DNA from: a virus
Reading direction: 5' to 3' (one strand)
DNA: 64,000 bases
IMG/VR virus record: IMGVR_UViG_3300047564_006544
Location: 1 to 64,000 of that record
Under the pieces are notes generated by a model. The model made no database searches and was not told the DNA's origin. It was given only the letters and a program-made list of their open reading frames with translations. The position numbers and the translations under genes are program-made. Positions 42,726 to 50,851 of the stretch are shown in pieces. Position 1 is the first letter of the stretch. Every line of letters begins with the position of its first letter.

Positions 42726-43053
42726 TTTGTTCCTCAGCAATAGATTCGGTCTCTGTTTCTTTTACAATTTGTGTTGCATACCAAGTGCTTTTAGTACTAA
42801 AGTAATCAACAACTGAATATAGCGCCCAAGAAAGCACGCTTACTAGCCCACCAACTATTATTGGTGGCGCAATTTCAGATAGAAAACCAAAAAAGAATCC
42901 TACCCAAAATCCAGTACACATTGGACAGTTTATTAGTTTTCCTAGTACCTGAGAAATATTAGATACTTTTTCTCTTAGCTCTTCAAAAATAGCACCAGTA
43001 GTTATTATTATTGTAATTCCAACTAGCCCTAGGATTATAAGTTCTGTGCTCAT
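42718..43053 (-). CDS. Small membrane protein with CPMC motif (DUF1360-like)
   Basis: 111 residues. The first helix (ELIILGLVGITIIITTGAIF) and one or two further hydrophobic stretches (WVGFFFGFLSEIAPP, IIVGGLVSVLSWALY) predict an inner-membrane protein. A CPMCTGFW motif at residues 43-50 between helices matches the pattern of DUF1360 sporulation/phage membrane proteins. The C-terminus is acidic and cytosolic. It overlaps the Hsp20 start by 8 bases. Confidence 0.72.
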   Translation of the reverse strand: MSTELIILGLVGITIIITTGAIFEELREKVSNISQVLGKLINCPMCTGFWVGFFFGFLSEIAPPIIVGGLVSVLSWALYSVVDYFSTKSTWYATQIVKETETESIAEEQNE

Positions 43054-43095
43054 GATATTAATATACTTTTTTTCTTATTGATAATCAAAATATTT

Positions 43096-44136
43096 TTATA
43101 TTTTTTCTTTTAATTTTTCATTCAGGGTCTTTTTCATCTGTTGTGCAACGTAGATGTGCTCTGTTTGAGCATGGGGAGAGTCACGAAGCTGAAGATAGTG
43201 AATAAAATCTGGAAGGTAGAATGTGCAGTATAGCTCTGTCATTCTACCTTCTGGCAGAACGTAACGAGCAAATTCTCTGAATCTCTTATACTCATCGTTT
43301 GTAATTTTTCCATCTTCCTTTGCTTTTTTTGACTCTTTCATTGCCCAATCGTAATCACGAAATGATTCGCTGGTGTTCCTGAATTTTGCCTTGAATGAAA
43401 GCTCACACCACTTAGCAGTGTCATTTGGTGACAAGTTTGGATCAAATATCTTTCCCATTATTTCCTGTATATCTACATAGGGATGAACCATATCCTGGTT
43501 GAGTGTTCGATACCTTCCGCTGGTCATGTTCCAGCTTCCTGTCCTATGACGAAGCATTTGGACTGCGATGGATAGCGGGCAGCAGATACGCCATGTTGCA
43601 CGCACATGCTCACGCACGGGTGCGTGGTGAACGTCTACCAACTCAACGGTAATCCCTGTCTCTCCAATAAGGCTGGATACATCTGGAGCACCACCGCTAT
43701 AAGGCTCTGGTGCCTTAAATCCATCTACCGTTGATGCAAGCAGCGGATCTTGTCCTTCAAAAATCTTCCAGAAGGTTGTGCTCTTATACTCGCCATTCCT
43801 ATATGCAGACTTTGCAATCTTTATGAAGTTAAAGAGATCTGTTGTAATATATGCAACCGATCCATCTTCAGACTGAGAAGACTTTACATATGGAGAGGCA
43901 AGGAATGGAGCCATTTCCCAATGCTGGTAAGATGCATCTTCTGATTCTTCTGAGGTTGAGAATGAGAAGGTTAAGGTTACCGATTCAAATGGCGAGGTAT
44001 GATTATTTTCAACTAAAAACTTTGTTACACGAATAACCTCTTCATCTGATTTTGCAGCCGCCTTTGATTCATCAAGTGTAGAAACCCAAGCAGAATTTGC
44101 AACACTTCTTAAATTTCCTGTAATTATTAAATTCAT
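43096..44136 (-). CDS. thyX: Flavin-dependent thymidylate synthase
   Basis: 346 residues, longer than the usual 220-260. The ThyX signature RHR-x7-S is intact (RHRTGSWNMTSGRYRTL, near residue 195). The N-terminal HTSPFESVTLTFSF motif is the substrate/FAD-binding segment. The enzyme makes dTMP from dUMP using methylene-THF and NADPH/FAD for phage DNA synthesis. The extra length lies in the region before the signature, which contains an insertion of about 90 residues. It overlaps the M16 peptidase gene as TAATG. Confidence 0.93.
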   Translation of the reverse strand: MNLIITGNLRSVANSAWVSTLDESKAAAKSDEEVIRVTKFLVENNHTSPFESVTLTFSFSTSEESEDASYQHWEMAPFLASPYVKSSQSEDGSVAYITTDLFNFIKIAKSAYRNGEYKSTTFWKIFEGQDPLLASTVDGFKAPEPYSGGAPDVSSLIGETGITVELVDVHHAPVREHVRATWRICCPLSIAVQMLRHRTGSWNMTSGRYRTLNQDMVHPYVDIQEIMGKIFDPNLSPNDTAKWCELSFKAKFRNTSESFRDYDWAMKESKKAKEDGKITNDEYKRFREFARYVLPEGRMTELYCTFYLPDFIHYLQLRDSPHAQTEHIYVAQQMKKTLNEKLKEKI

Positions 44137-45335
44137 TATTCCACCTTCTTTGCTACAGCAATAACATTCTTTCCTACAAAAATCTTCTTTGCTGCTGCCA
44201 TTACATCTTCTGCTGTTACTTTTGAAAGCTTACGGTTTGTTGCTGCAATACTTGGAATCTTCTTCTTCATAAAGTAATGATCTACGCACTTAAGAGCAAT
44301 TCCTTCTGCTGACTGCCAGCTTCTATAGATTCCTGTACGCATCTTATTCTTTGAACGCTGGACCTCTTCCTCTGTTGGAAGGGTAGTCATAGCCTTCTGA
44401 ATCTCTGCAAGAATGATGCTCTTTGCCTGCTCCATATTCTGTGGTCTAGTTGAGAAGTGGATTGAGAAAGATCCAGATGTACGATCTGTTGAATTACCGG
44501 CACCGATTCCATACACAAGGTTTGCCTTTTCTCTTACCTCTTGAAATAGTCTGCTATCCATACCATCACCAAGAATATTTCCTAGGACTGCCGCTGCATA
44601 TACCTCCTTGGAGCCATACTTGAATGAAGGCCAAGCCCAAATAACGTGAGCTTGCTCTAGATCGTTTCTTGGAACCTCTACAGTAAGAGTCTTTTTGACC
44701 TTTGTCTTTTCTGGAGTAAGAAGGAAGTTTGCCTGTCCATCCTGCTCACCAAAGTATTTGGTGATAACTGCCTCTGTCTCTGATTGCTTCATTGGAGCGC
44801 AAACAGAGATAAGCATATTCTCCTTCTTGTAGAAGGTAGAGAAGAAGTGCTTTAGGTGATCTAGCTGGATTGCATTAATTGACTCTTCTGTTCCAATTAC
44901 AGGACGGGAAAGATAGTTTGAGTAGAACTTGCTTGCAAATTCCTTTCCAAGTGCTCGATTAACAGAGTCATTTCCAGATGCAAGCTCCTCTAGGATTACC
45001 TGCTTTTCCTTGTCAAACTCGGACTCTGGAAAGGCTGGATTTGTAACCATATCATGTAGAATCTCTACTCCAGCCTCAAAGTGATCTACAGGCAGCGTAA
45101 TAAAATATACAACCTCTTCATGTGAGGTATAGGCATTTGAGTCACCGCCATAGAAAGCAATCTGGCGAGAAAGCTCAAAAGAATCGCGAGTAGGAGTACC
45201 CTTGAAGAGAAAGTGCTCAAGGAAATGAGCAGTACCATCTGGCACAGATGCCTCTCGCTCTAATGCCGAACCTGCCTGAAATGCAACCGCAATTGTGGCC
45301 AGCTTTGATGGATTTTTATTGATAATGAACTTCAT
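44136..45335 (-). CDS. M16-family zinc metallopeptidase
   Basis: 399 residues. The inverted zinc motif H-x-x-E-H is present as HFLEH (H37, E40, H41), with the third ligand Glu in KQVILEELAS (near 116). A second, inactive-type M16 domain follows (about 170-390, with NILGDGMDSRLFQEVREKAN, then LVYGIGAG), so both halves of the clam shell are present. Family members process peptides and signal sequences. A complete M16 in a phage is unusual. It is operonic with ThyX and lies just after the terminator of the VWA gene. Confidence 0.9.
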   Translation of the reverse strand: MKFIINKNPSKLATIAVAFQAGSALEREASVPDGTAHFLEHFLFKGTPTRDSFELSRQIAFYGGDSNAYTSHEEVVYFITLPVDHFEAGVEILHDMVTNPAFPESEFDKEKQVILEELASGNDSVNRALGKEFASKFYSNYLSRPVIGTEESINAIQLDHLKHFFSTFYKKENMLISVCAPMKQSETEAVITKYFGEQDGQANFLLTPEKTKVKKTLTVEVPRNDLEQAHVIWAWPSFKYGSKEVYAAAVLGNILGDGMDSRLFQEVREKANLVYGIGAGNSTDRTSGSFSIHFSTRPQNMEQAKSIILAEIQKAMTTLPTEEEVQRSKNKMRTGIYRSWQSAEGIALKCVDHYFMKKKIPSIAATNRKLSKVTAEDVMAAAKKIFVGKNVIAVAKKVE

Positions 45336-45382
45336 TTTGACTCCCTAAGGATAATACTTAATTTTTTGACTTTTAATAGATA

Positions 45383-45418
45383 CAAAAATAGCCGGGAAGA
45401 TTTTAACCTGCCCGGCTA
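45383..45418 (-). terminator. Intrinsic terminator after the VWA gene
   Basis: An 8-bp GC-rich stem TAGCCGGG / CCCGGCTA encloses a 14-base loop. The minus strand continues TATTTTTGTA. Confidence 0.8.
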
Positions 45419-45427
45419 GTTTTTGGC

Positions 45428-46573
45428 TTACTTCTTCTTCTGTTCGATCATTACCTTCTTGCCGAAGGTAATGTGATTGAAGTGATGCTCGTTAGCCTTA
45501 ACACCACACCACATTACGCGGCACTTTGGCTTTGGAACACCGATACCGAAGCCACCATCGGTCATTACGATTAGACCATCGTAATGCTTTTCGTCTGCCA
45601 TTCGGAGAACGGGATCGACATTTGTGCCACCTCGACCGACTATGCCAAGCCTCTTTACCTTCTTCTCAAATGGCTTCGGGTCAGACTTGATCTCATGGTC
45701 AAACTGAAGCAAGTCCACCTTGACATGGGAGATCATACCGTTCAATTCCTGAAGGAAGTATTCTAGCTCTTGATCGGATACAGAGCCAGAGGTATCAATC
45801 GCAACAAGAATCTTGCTGGTGTAATCTCGCTTAGAGCCTGGGTCTTTGTAGCCGAAGCGACGGTTAGGACGCATACGGGTTGACTTTCGACCCATCATGA
45901 TAATCTGATTGATGAAGTAACGAACCTCACGCTTCCAATTTACCACAGGCTTGTTTGCAGCGATGATCTGCTGAGCAAGGTTACCGGAAATATCTCCCCA
46001 GCCCTTCTTCTCCTGCTCCTTAATAGCTTGCTCTGCGATATTACGGACCTTCTCCTTGATAATATCGTCGTCGCACTCACCCCACATTTCGTGGTCGTCT
46101 ACAAGCTCTCCCTTGCCTTCAAGGGCACCTTCTCCCTTCTCTTCCTCTTCCTTCTTAAGCTTCTCGTAGTACCACTCAGAGGACTCGTTATCTGGAAGCT
46201 GGAAGTTCTTAGGATAGAGGGCACCTTCTGGCAGACCCTCGATATGACAGTTGATTGCCATATCTGCTGCGTAATTGTAGCCCTTCATGTTGTAGTTGAA
46301 GTATTGATTACGAGAGATATGGTGAAGAAGAACGTGGAGAGCCTCATGCTTAAGGACTGCACGAAGCTGAGTGTAAGTCATCTTCTTCACAAAGTCTGGG
46401 TTGTAGTAAAGAGCGAGGTCAACACGACGAGTAGTGCCGACTGCCATTGTTGGCAAGTCCTTTCGCTCGATCTTGTTCAGATAGAGGAACACAGTACCGT
46501 AAAGAGGATAGAGAAGAACAAGAGTGGAGATTGCGGATTCAAGACTGTCACGCGCAGCACGATCATACGACAT
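45428..46573 (-). CDS. Zincin-like plus VWA domain protein (DUF2201), partner of MoxR
   Basis: 381 residues. The N-terminal half is a putative metallopeptidase with HEALH (H76, E77, H80) in LRAVLKHEALHVLLHH. The C-terminal half is a von Willebrand A-like domain with a MIDAS start DTSGS (near 259) and DGGFG. This matches DUF2201_N plus DUF2201. Such proteins pair with MoxR AAA+ ATPases, as the next gene upstream shows, and the pair is thought to act as a metal-dependent chaperone or maturation complex. The gene is more GC-rich than most of the window and has terminators on both sides. Confidence 0.88.
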   Translation of the reverse strand: MSYDRAARDSLESAISTLVLLYPLYGTVFLYLNKIERKDLPTMAVGTTRRVDLALYYNPDFVKKMTYTQLRAVLKHEALHVLLHHISRNQYFNYNMKGYNYAADMAINCHIEGLPEGALYPKNFQLPDNESSEWYYEKLKKEEEEKGEGALEGKGELVDDHEMWGECDDDIIKEKVRNIAEQAIKEQEKKGWGDISGNLAQQIIAANKPVVNWKREVRYFINQIIMMGRKSTRMRPNRRFGYKDPGSKRDYTSKILVAIDTSGSVSDQELEYFLQELNGMISHVKVDLLQFDHEIKSDPKPFEKKVKRLGIVGRGGTNVDPVLRMADEKHYDGLIVMTDGGFGIGVPKPKCRVMWCGVKANEHHFNHITFGKKVMIEQKKK

Positions 46574-46602
46574 AATTTCTCCTTGGAAAGATTGGTGTTG
46601 TG

Positions 46603-46645
46603 TAAAAAAGAATAAGAGGGGGAGGGGACGCCTCCCCCTCTTATT
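46603..46645 (-). terminator. Strong intrinsic terminator between MoxR and VWA genes
   Basis: A perfect 15-bp stem, AATAAGAGGGGGAGG / CCTCCCCCTCTTATT, encloses a five-base loop. The minus strand continues CTTTTTTACA. Placed between two partner genes, it would lower VWA expression relative to MoxR unless VWA has its own start. Confidence 0.9.
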
Positions 46646-46656
46646 AAGGGTAGACC

Positions 46657-47721
46657 CTAGTTCTTAGAGTCGATACCGTATACCTTGCGGAGAACCTCGC
46701 AGAAATCTGCATCGGACTGCCAAGGCATAACGATCTTCTTTGTCTTTGGATTGGAGAGGAGAGAAGTCCAGAGGTTAGAAGCAACATCCTTTGGAACCAT
46801 GCCAAAGAACTTCTTAAGAGCCTCTGTCTGCTTCTCCTTCATCTTAGCGGCAGAGCGACCTGCAACCTCGTCAATGATGGAGTTAGCGAGTGCAGCGATT
46901 ACCTCAATGTCTGAGCAAGCAGCCTCGATCTTTGGCTCCATTTCCTCAAACTTGTCAAGAACATCTGCTGCCTTAAGCTGAGAGAATTCGTTAGTCATGA
47001 ACTTCTGGAACATAACTGCGACCTCTCGACCAACCCAGCCCTTAGCGATCTGAGTTACCATACCATCCGTATCATCGGTGAGATTCATAGCGATGATGGT
47101 ATCGGAAAGAGCAGACCAAGAACGACGAGAAGGATAGACGCGACCAGACTCGATGTTACCGACTGGTGGATCAAGAAGGTTCTGATTGCGAGCAACAAAC
47201 TCTACAACGGCAGGATGAACCTTCGCGGAACGTGCCCAATCAATCCATTCCTTTGGAGTAGGATCGAAATCGATCATAAACCAACGGTCAAGAAGAGCGG
47301 GGTCCATCTCGACAACATCGTAGTCATCATCGGCGTTAACTGCCGCTACGACACGCCAACCATCGGGAAGCCTCTCACCGTCAAGGCGACGGTCAAGGCA
47401 GATCTCGAATACTGCCTGAAGAACGTCCTTGCTGGCGCGGTTAAGCTCGTCAAAGAAGAGAATACCCTTGCTCTGAGGATCGCGAGGCCACCAGTAAGGC
47501 TTGAGGAAGGTGGTGATACCCTTCTCGGTATCAAGGTGAGGCAGACCCTTAATATCACCAACCTCACACTGAGAAAGGCGAACATCGAAGAAGGCGACAC
47601 CCTGATCGGCGGCAGCCTGCTTGATTACAGAGGACTTGCCAACACCGTGCTTTGCGCGAAGCATGATGGACTTGTCGATTGGCATTTCACGAAGAACACG
47701 CTTGGTATGAGAAACGTTCAT
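46657..47721 (-). CDS. MoxR-type AAA+ ATPase
   Basis: 354 residues. Walker A is HGVGKSS (25-31), Walker B is GILFFDELNRASKDVLQAVF (D91, E92), followed by a sensor 1 in RVVAAVNADDD and an arginine-finger region (DPALLDRWFMIDFD). MoxR ATPases work with VWA proteins to activate or assemble target complexes. Here the partner is directly downstream. The gene belongs to the GC-richer part of the window, with long stretches near 50 percent GC, and has a structured leader with its own promoter-like element. Confidence 0.9.
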   Translation of the reverse strand: MNVSHTKRVLREMPIDKSIMLRAKHGVGKSSVIKQAAADQGVAFFDVRLSQCEVGDIKGLPHLDTEKGITTFLKPYWWPRDPQSKGILFFDELNRASKDVLQAVFEICLDRRLDGERLPDGWRVVAAVNADDDYDVVEMDPALLDRWFMIDFDPTPKEWIDWARSAKVHPAVVEFVARNQNLLDPPVGNIESGRVYPSRRSWSALSDTIIAMNLTDDTDGMVTQIAKGWVGREVAVMFQKFMTNEFSQLKAADVLDKFEEMEPKIEAACSDIEVIAALANSIIDEVAGRSAAKMKEKQTEALKKFFGMVPKDVASNLWTSLLSNPKTKKIVMPWQSDADFCEVLRKVYGIDSKN

Positions 47722-47880
47722 GATTTTTTTACTCCGGTAGTTGCGATTATTGAGTTAGAACGATTGTTGACTATTGACTGCTATGGGGCTTTCCCCGTTT
47801 CCGTACCGTGGCAACCTCGCCACGGCAACCCTATATCATAGATGGGTGCGATTTTTAGATTTTTTGAATTTGCCCATCTA
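47722..47880 (-). promoter_or_regulatory. Leader of the MoxR gene with structured segments
   Basis: 159 non-coding bases. A 7-bp hairpin CCGTGGC / GCCACGG (about 47803-47822) lies in the middle, with GGTTGCC repeated at its borders on the minus strand. GGGGCTTTCCCC forms a second small inverted repeat near 47785. The upstream end carries the element shared with the GroEL-2 downstream region (see next entry). Confidence 0.45.
47833..47865 (-). promoter_or_regulatory. Shared 31-base element, copy 1
   Basis: The minus strand reads AAAAAATCTAAAAA, two bases, GCACC, then CTATGATATAGGG. It agrees with a copy at 56887-56922 at about 26 of 31 positions. It lies just after the stop of the coiled-coil gene and about 110 bases before the MoxR start. 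CTATGATAT may be a -10. The A-tract resembles an UP element or curved DNA. Confidence 0.5.
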
Positions 47881-48192
47881 TCACTTTTCTGAACCGACGC
47901 TCTCTGCATTTTGTAGAGCCTCATTTAAGCTGCCCAACGAAGCGAGAGAGGCTCTTAGCTTAAGGAGATTATCCTTAAGTGACTGAACATCTGGCGACTC
48001 AGAATCCCATTGTGCCTTGAATTCCTCATATTCTGCTCTTAGACCATCTGTTGTATTCTCCCCGGTTGTCTGTCTAACGCTAAGAGAAGAAACATCTGCT
48101 CTTAGTGCCTGAACTTCTGCCTCTACATTTGATAGCTTTCGGTAAATATCATCTAAAGCATTTCTAAGAAAAAGAAATTGTGAATTGTCCAT
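47881..48192 (-). CDS. Small coiled-coil protein
   Basis: 103 residues, not recognised. A long coiled coil spans residues 10-75 (ALDDIYRKLSNVEAEVQALR). The start is the ATG at 48192, because AAAGGAGG lies four bases upstream; a longer frame starting 7 codons earlier covers that site. It is transcribed from a clear sigma-70 promoter at 48353-48380 after a structured leader. Confidence 0.68.
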   Translation of the reverse strand: MDNSQFLFLRNALDDIYRKLSNVEAEVQALRADVSSLSVRQTTGENTTDGLRAEYEEFKAQWDSESPDVQSLKDNLLKLRASLASLGSLNEALQNAESVGSEK

Positions 48193-48214
48193 CCGTCCTC
48201 CTTTGTGGGCCACC

Positions 48215-48259
48215 TTGCCGCCCGCCCCTATAGCTTAACCACCTAGCGGTGAGCGGCAA
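48215..48259 (-). promoter_or_regulatory. Structured 5' leader hairpin
   Basis: The outer stem TTGCCGC / GCGGCAA (7 bp) encloses an inner hairpin CACC-TAGC-GGTG and a GC-rich internal loop. It sits between the sigma-70 promoter and the ribosome site of the coiled-coil gene. Upstream, the leader also repeats GATTTAAAAAATA twice. Function unknown; it could be a regulatory leader or an mRNA stabiliser. Confidence 0.35.
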
Positions 48260-48352
48260 CCTATTTTTTAAATCCAATCTTTTATTTTTTAAATCGGCTT
48301 TCTTTTTGCCGTTGAGTCATTCGCCTTACCCATTCCGGCTGGCGACATTATG

Positions 48353-48380
48353 AATATAGGCACCGAACCGCAGAGGTCAA
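48353..48380 (-). promoter_or_regulatory. Sigma-70-type promoter
   Basis: The minus strand has TTGACC, 16 bases, then TATATT. Both boxes match the consensus at five of six positions with an accepted spacing, in a gap with no gene. It is the best host-type promoter in the window and drives the coiled-coil gene and possibly MoxR. Confidence 0.65.
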
Positions 48381-48398
48381 GTGCCATTCTAAAAAACT

Positions 48399-48689
48399 TT
48401 ATTCTAACTTCTGAACGCCTAACCCAACGACATGAATCTGGTATCCTTTGTTGTCTAAAATCTCGACTTCCTCCTGGTCTTCCCTTCTGACTACAAGGGT
48501 CTTTTTCTGTATGGGCGTAGGCTTTGATACCTGCTGCTCTTGTGTAGTTGGATCGGCCTGTTTTGCTGCCAAGATAGACTTAAGCTCTTCAAGTTGAGAG
48601 TGAATCTTTTCAAGCTCTCTTGAAAAGAGACCTATACCACTTTTAAGCTCTATTACTGATTTTATTGTTTCGTTTATTTTGTCGCTCAT
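48399..48689 (-). CDS. Small coiled-coil hypothetical protein
   Basis: 96 residues, not recognised. The N-terminal coil includes ELKSGIGLFSRELEKIHSQL. The second half has a short basic-acidic stretch (KTLVVRREDQEEVEILDNKG) that looks like a small beta unit. It overlaps the IMPDH/GMPR start by one base. Confidence 0.6.
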   Translation of the reverse strand: MSDKINETIKSVIELKSGIGLFSRELEKIHSQLEELKSILAAKQADPTTQEQQVSKPTPIQKKTLVVRREDQEEVEILDNKGYQIHVVGLGVQKLE

Positions 48690-49765
48690 TATACCTTCCT
48701 TGTTCCAAAAGCATGAGACTCAAGGAGTCCAGCGTGGGTTATTCTTATAAACTTAGAGTTTCTTCTAAGCTCTTCAAGACTTGTTGCATTAGCATAAGTC
48801 ATTCCAGATCTTAGACCTCCAGCAAATTCTTCTAGTATTGGAGTTACTGATCCTTTTGCTGGAATTCTAGTGGATACTCCTTCTGCACAGGTTAATGGCT
48901 TTAAGCCTCCTCGATGATCTCTCTGAACTTCTGCTGATGCCATGCCTCGATAGACCTTGTATGTTATGCCGGCATTTTCATCGTGGATGGAGGCTCCCGG
49001 TGTCTCGTCGGTAGCAGCAAAAAGACTTCCGCACATTACAGCGTCAGCACCAGCAGCAATTGACTTAACAACATCCGATGGATAGCGAATACCACCATCT
49101 GCTATAATTGCTATTTTTCTGTGGTTATAAACTGCATTTCTCATATATAGGCACTGCATTATAGAATGAAGAAGTGGTACACCAAATCCTGTCTGAATTC
49201 TGGTAGAGCAGATACTTCCTGATCCTATGCCGACTCTTACTGCATTTACCATTCCTGTGGTTGCAAGAAAATGAAAGCCCTCTCCTGTTGCAACATTTCC
49301 TGCGATTATATTCACATCTGGTGCAATATCCTTTATTTTTCCAAGCCCATCTGCCATATAAGATGAATGACCATTTGCAACATCAACAAGAACTGCATCA
49401 AGCGGAACAGATGCCCAAAGCTCTTTAAATCTTGCTACCTCATCTTTTCCAAGTCCAACTGCAGCAACCTTTGGAATCTCTCTTTTGTTCGCATCTTCTG
49501 CTCTTACAATAGAGCGAATATTATCGATTTGCTCTGAAGTTGACATAAACCGATGAATAACTCCCATTCCGCCTGCAAGGCCAATTGCTATTGCCATAGC
49601 AGATTCAGTCACAGTATCCATTGGAGAAGAAATCATTGGTAGTGACATCTTTACTCCAGCAATCTCGGTATCAAGATTTGGAATAGATCTCGATCTTACT
49701 TCTGTAAATGTTGGTACCAAAAGTACATCATCAAATGCTAGAGCTTCAGTAATATTCATAGTCAT
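48689..49765 (-). CDS. IMP dehydrogenase / GMP reductase family enzyme, no CBS domains
   Basis: 358 residues. The N-terminal half is IMPDH-like: ALAFDDVLLVP, ISSPMDTVTESAMAIAIGLA, GGMGVIHRFMS. The active-site loop is GIGSGSICSTR with Cys186, and the phosphate site is DGGIRYPSDVVKSIAAGADAVMCGS. The two CBS domains are replaced by a short link. The flap (RGMASAEVQRDHRGGLKPLT, then CAEG) lacks the Arg-Tyr dyad of IMPDH and has the length and GG of GMP reductase, while the end (HAGLLESHAFG) is IMPDH-like. It therefore either makes XMP from IMP or reduces GMP to IMP. Either fits with the PurA-like enzyme 3 kb upstream. The ATG at 49765 has GGAG four bases before it. Confidence 0.88.
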   Translation of the reverse strand: MTMNITEALAFDDVLLVPTFTEVRSRSIPNLDTEIAGVKMSLPMISSPMDTVTESAMAIAIGLAGGMGVIHRFMSTSEQIDNIRSIVRAEDANKREIPKVAAVGLGKDEVARFKELWASVPLDAVLVDVANGHSSYMADGLGKIKDIAPDVNIIAGNVATGEGFHFLATTGMVNAVRVGIGSGSICSTRIQTGFGVPLLHSIMQCLYMRNAVYNHRKIAIIADGGIRYPSDVVKSIAAGADAVMCGSLFAATDETPGASIHDENAGITYKVYRGMASAEVQRDHRGGLKPLTCAEGVSTRIPAKGSVTPILEEFAGGLRSGMTYANATSLEELRRNSKFIRITHAGLLESHAFGTRKV

Positions 49766-50300
49766 TAAACTCCTTTAGGGAAAATTGTATTTCTTGAGCA
49801 AATTCTTCAGATGTCATATTGGTATATTCTTCAAGACAATAATAAGAATACCAATGATGGGCAACCTCATGGGTTATTATCTGAAAGTTTATAAATGGAG
49901 AATTTTTTGTTAAAACAATTGAATCAACTCCACTATCCGAAGGCCTAGGATCAAAATAACCTAACATATCTTCTTGTAGTGGAAGTTCCGCTGGAACAAG
50001 ATTATCTCTGCTTATTTGGTTAAAGCCAACCTCAAAAAATTCTATTTTTTGATTTATTCTACACGGTGTTATATTTGAATTTATTTCTTTTATTTTTTTC
50101 AAGCTAGCAATAGAGGATACTAATATTCCTCTTTTTGTTAGGGAAACAGAATATCCTGTTTTTTCTTGTCTACGAAAAGAATATTGTACCGTATTTTTTT
50201 CGCCAATCTTAACTACATCATTTTGAATCCAGTCCTGAAATTTAATCTCATCAACTGGATAATAAGCCAGTGCAGATGATATAAGAAAAGTATATAGCAT
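49746..50300 (-). CDS. Secreted HExxH metallopeptidase-like protein, paralogue B
   Basis: 184 residues. The N-terminus is a short signal peptide ending in A-x-A (MLYTFLISSALA, then YYPVDE). Near the C-terminus, ITHEVAHHWYSYYCLEEY contains the zinc motif HEVAH (H144), with a conserved SEEFA about 20 residues on, probably the third ligand. The ATG at 50300 overlaps the upstream stop as TAATG and is preferred over a GTG three codons earlier. It is a close relative of the gene just upstream, so this is a tandem duplication. The target could be the cell wall or envelope proteins. Confidence 0.8.
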   Translation of the reverse strand: MLYTFLISSALAYYPVDEIKFQDWIQNDVVKIGEKNTVQYSFRRQEKTGYSVSLTKRGILVSSIASLKKIKEINSNITPCRINQKIEFFEVGFNQISRDNLVPAELPLQEDMLGYFDPRPSDSGVDSIVLTKNSPFINFQIITHEVAHHWYSYYCLEEYTNMTSEEFAQEIQFSLKEFNDYEYY

Positions 50301-50848
50301 TATTTCCACCTTACCTTTTCTTGTATTGCAATTGCAAACTCTTCTGTACTGACTTTTGTAAACCTATCAAGACAGAATTCAGAATACCAATGGTGGGCTA
50401 TTTCATGCACCATAACTCTGTAATTTGATTTATCATTATGTGATGTAATTACTATTGCATTATATCCTGGCTCATTTGCCCTTGGATCAAAGTATCCCCA
50501 AAGTGAGTCACGGCCAGTTTTACCACCACCTATATATTGAGAAGGAAATCTAGATGGATCATTTAACTGATTTTCTGAAATTTCATATATCTCAATAAAA
50601 TCATCTTTTCCACACTTTTTATCAATTGCTCCTAATGACCGGATTTCTTTAAATGAAGCTAATGTAGAAGAATAAATTGCATCATAAATAAGATTATCAT
50701 AATAGCCAGAGTTAGCCTGTCTATATATTTTATACTTAAGATCTATGTTGTGATAAAAGTTATATTCTTCCACCTCTGATTCATTTGGGAAGCTAATTCC
50801 TTCAACCGGTTCATAAGCTAGAGCAAATCCGGCCATTAGAAGAAACAT
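50300..50848 (-). CDS. Secreted HExxH metallopeptidase-like protein, paralogue A
   Basis: 182 residues. The signal peptide MFLLMAGFALA is followed by YEPVEGISF, parallel to YYPVDEIKF in the paralogue. The zinc motif is HEIAHHWYSEFCL (H148) followed by STEEFA. Both share a YFDPR segment before the motif (LWGYFDPRANEPGYNAIVIT here). The protein would work outside the cytoplasm. The pair is the only set of clearly exported enzymes in the window. Confidence 0.82.
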   Translation of the reverse strand: MFLLMAGFALAYEPVEGISFPNESEVEEYNFYHNIDLKYKIYRQANSGYYDNLIYDAIYSSTLASFKEIRSLGAIDKKCGKDDFIEIYEISENQLNDPSRFPSQYIGGGKTGRDSLWGYFDPRANEPGYNAIVITSHNDKSNYRVMVHEIAHHWYSEFCLDRFTKVSTEEFAIAIQEKVRWK

Positions 50849-50851
50849 TTT

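Noticed and set aside
46028-46615. Long open frame (195 codons) on the plus strand opposite the VWA gene
   Set aside because: It is antisense to a well-supported gene, has no recognisable protein features and ends inside the terminator stem. It arises from the codon bias of the real gene.
48289-48348. 19-codon frame just after the sigma-70 promoter
   Set aside because: No ribosome site, and the ATG lies at or before the expected start of transcription. Not supportable.
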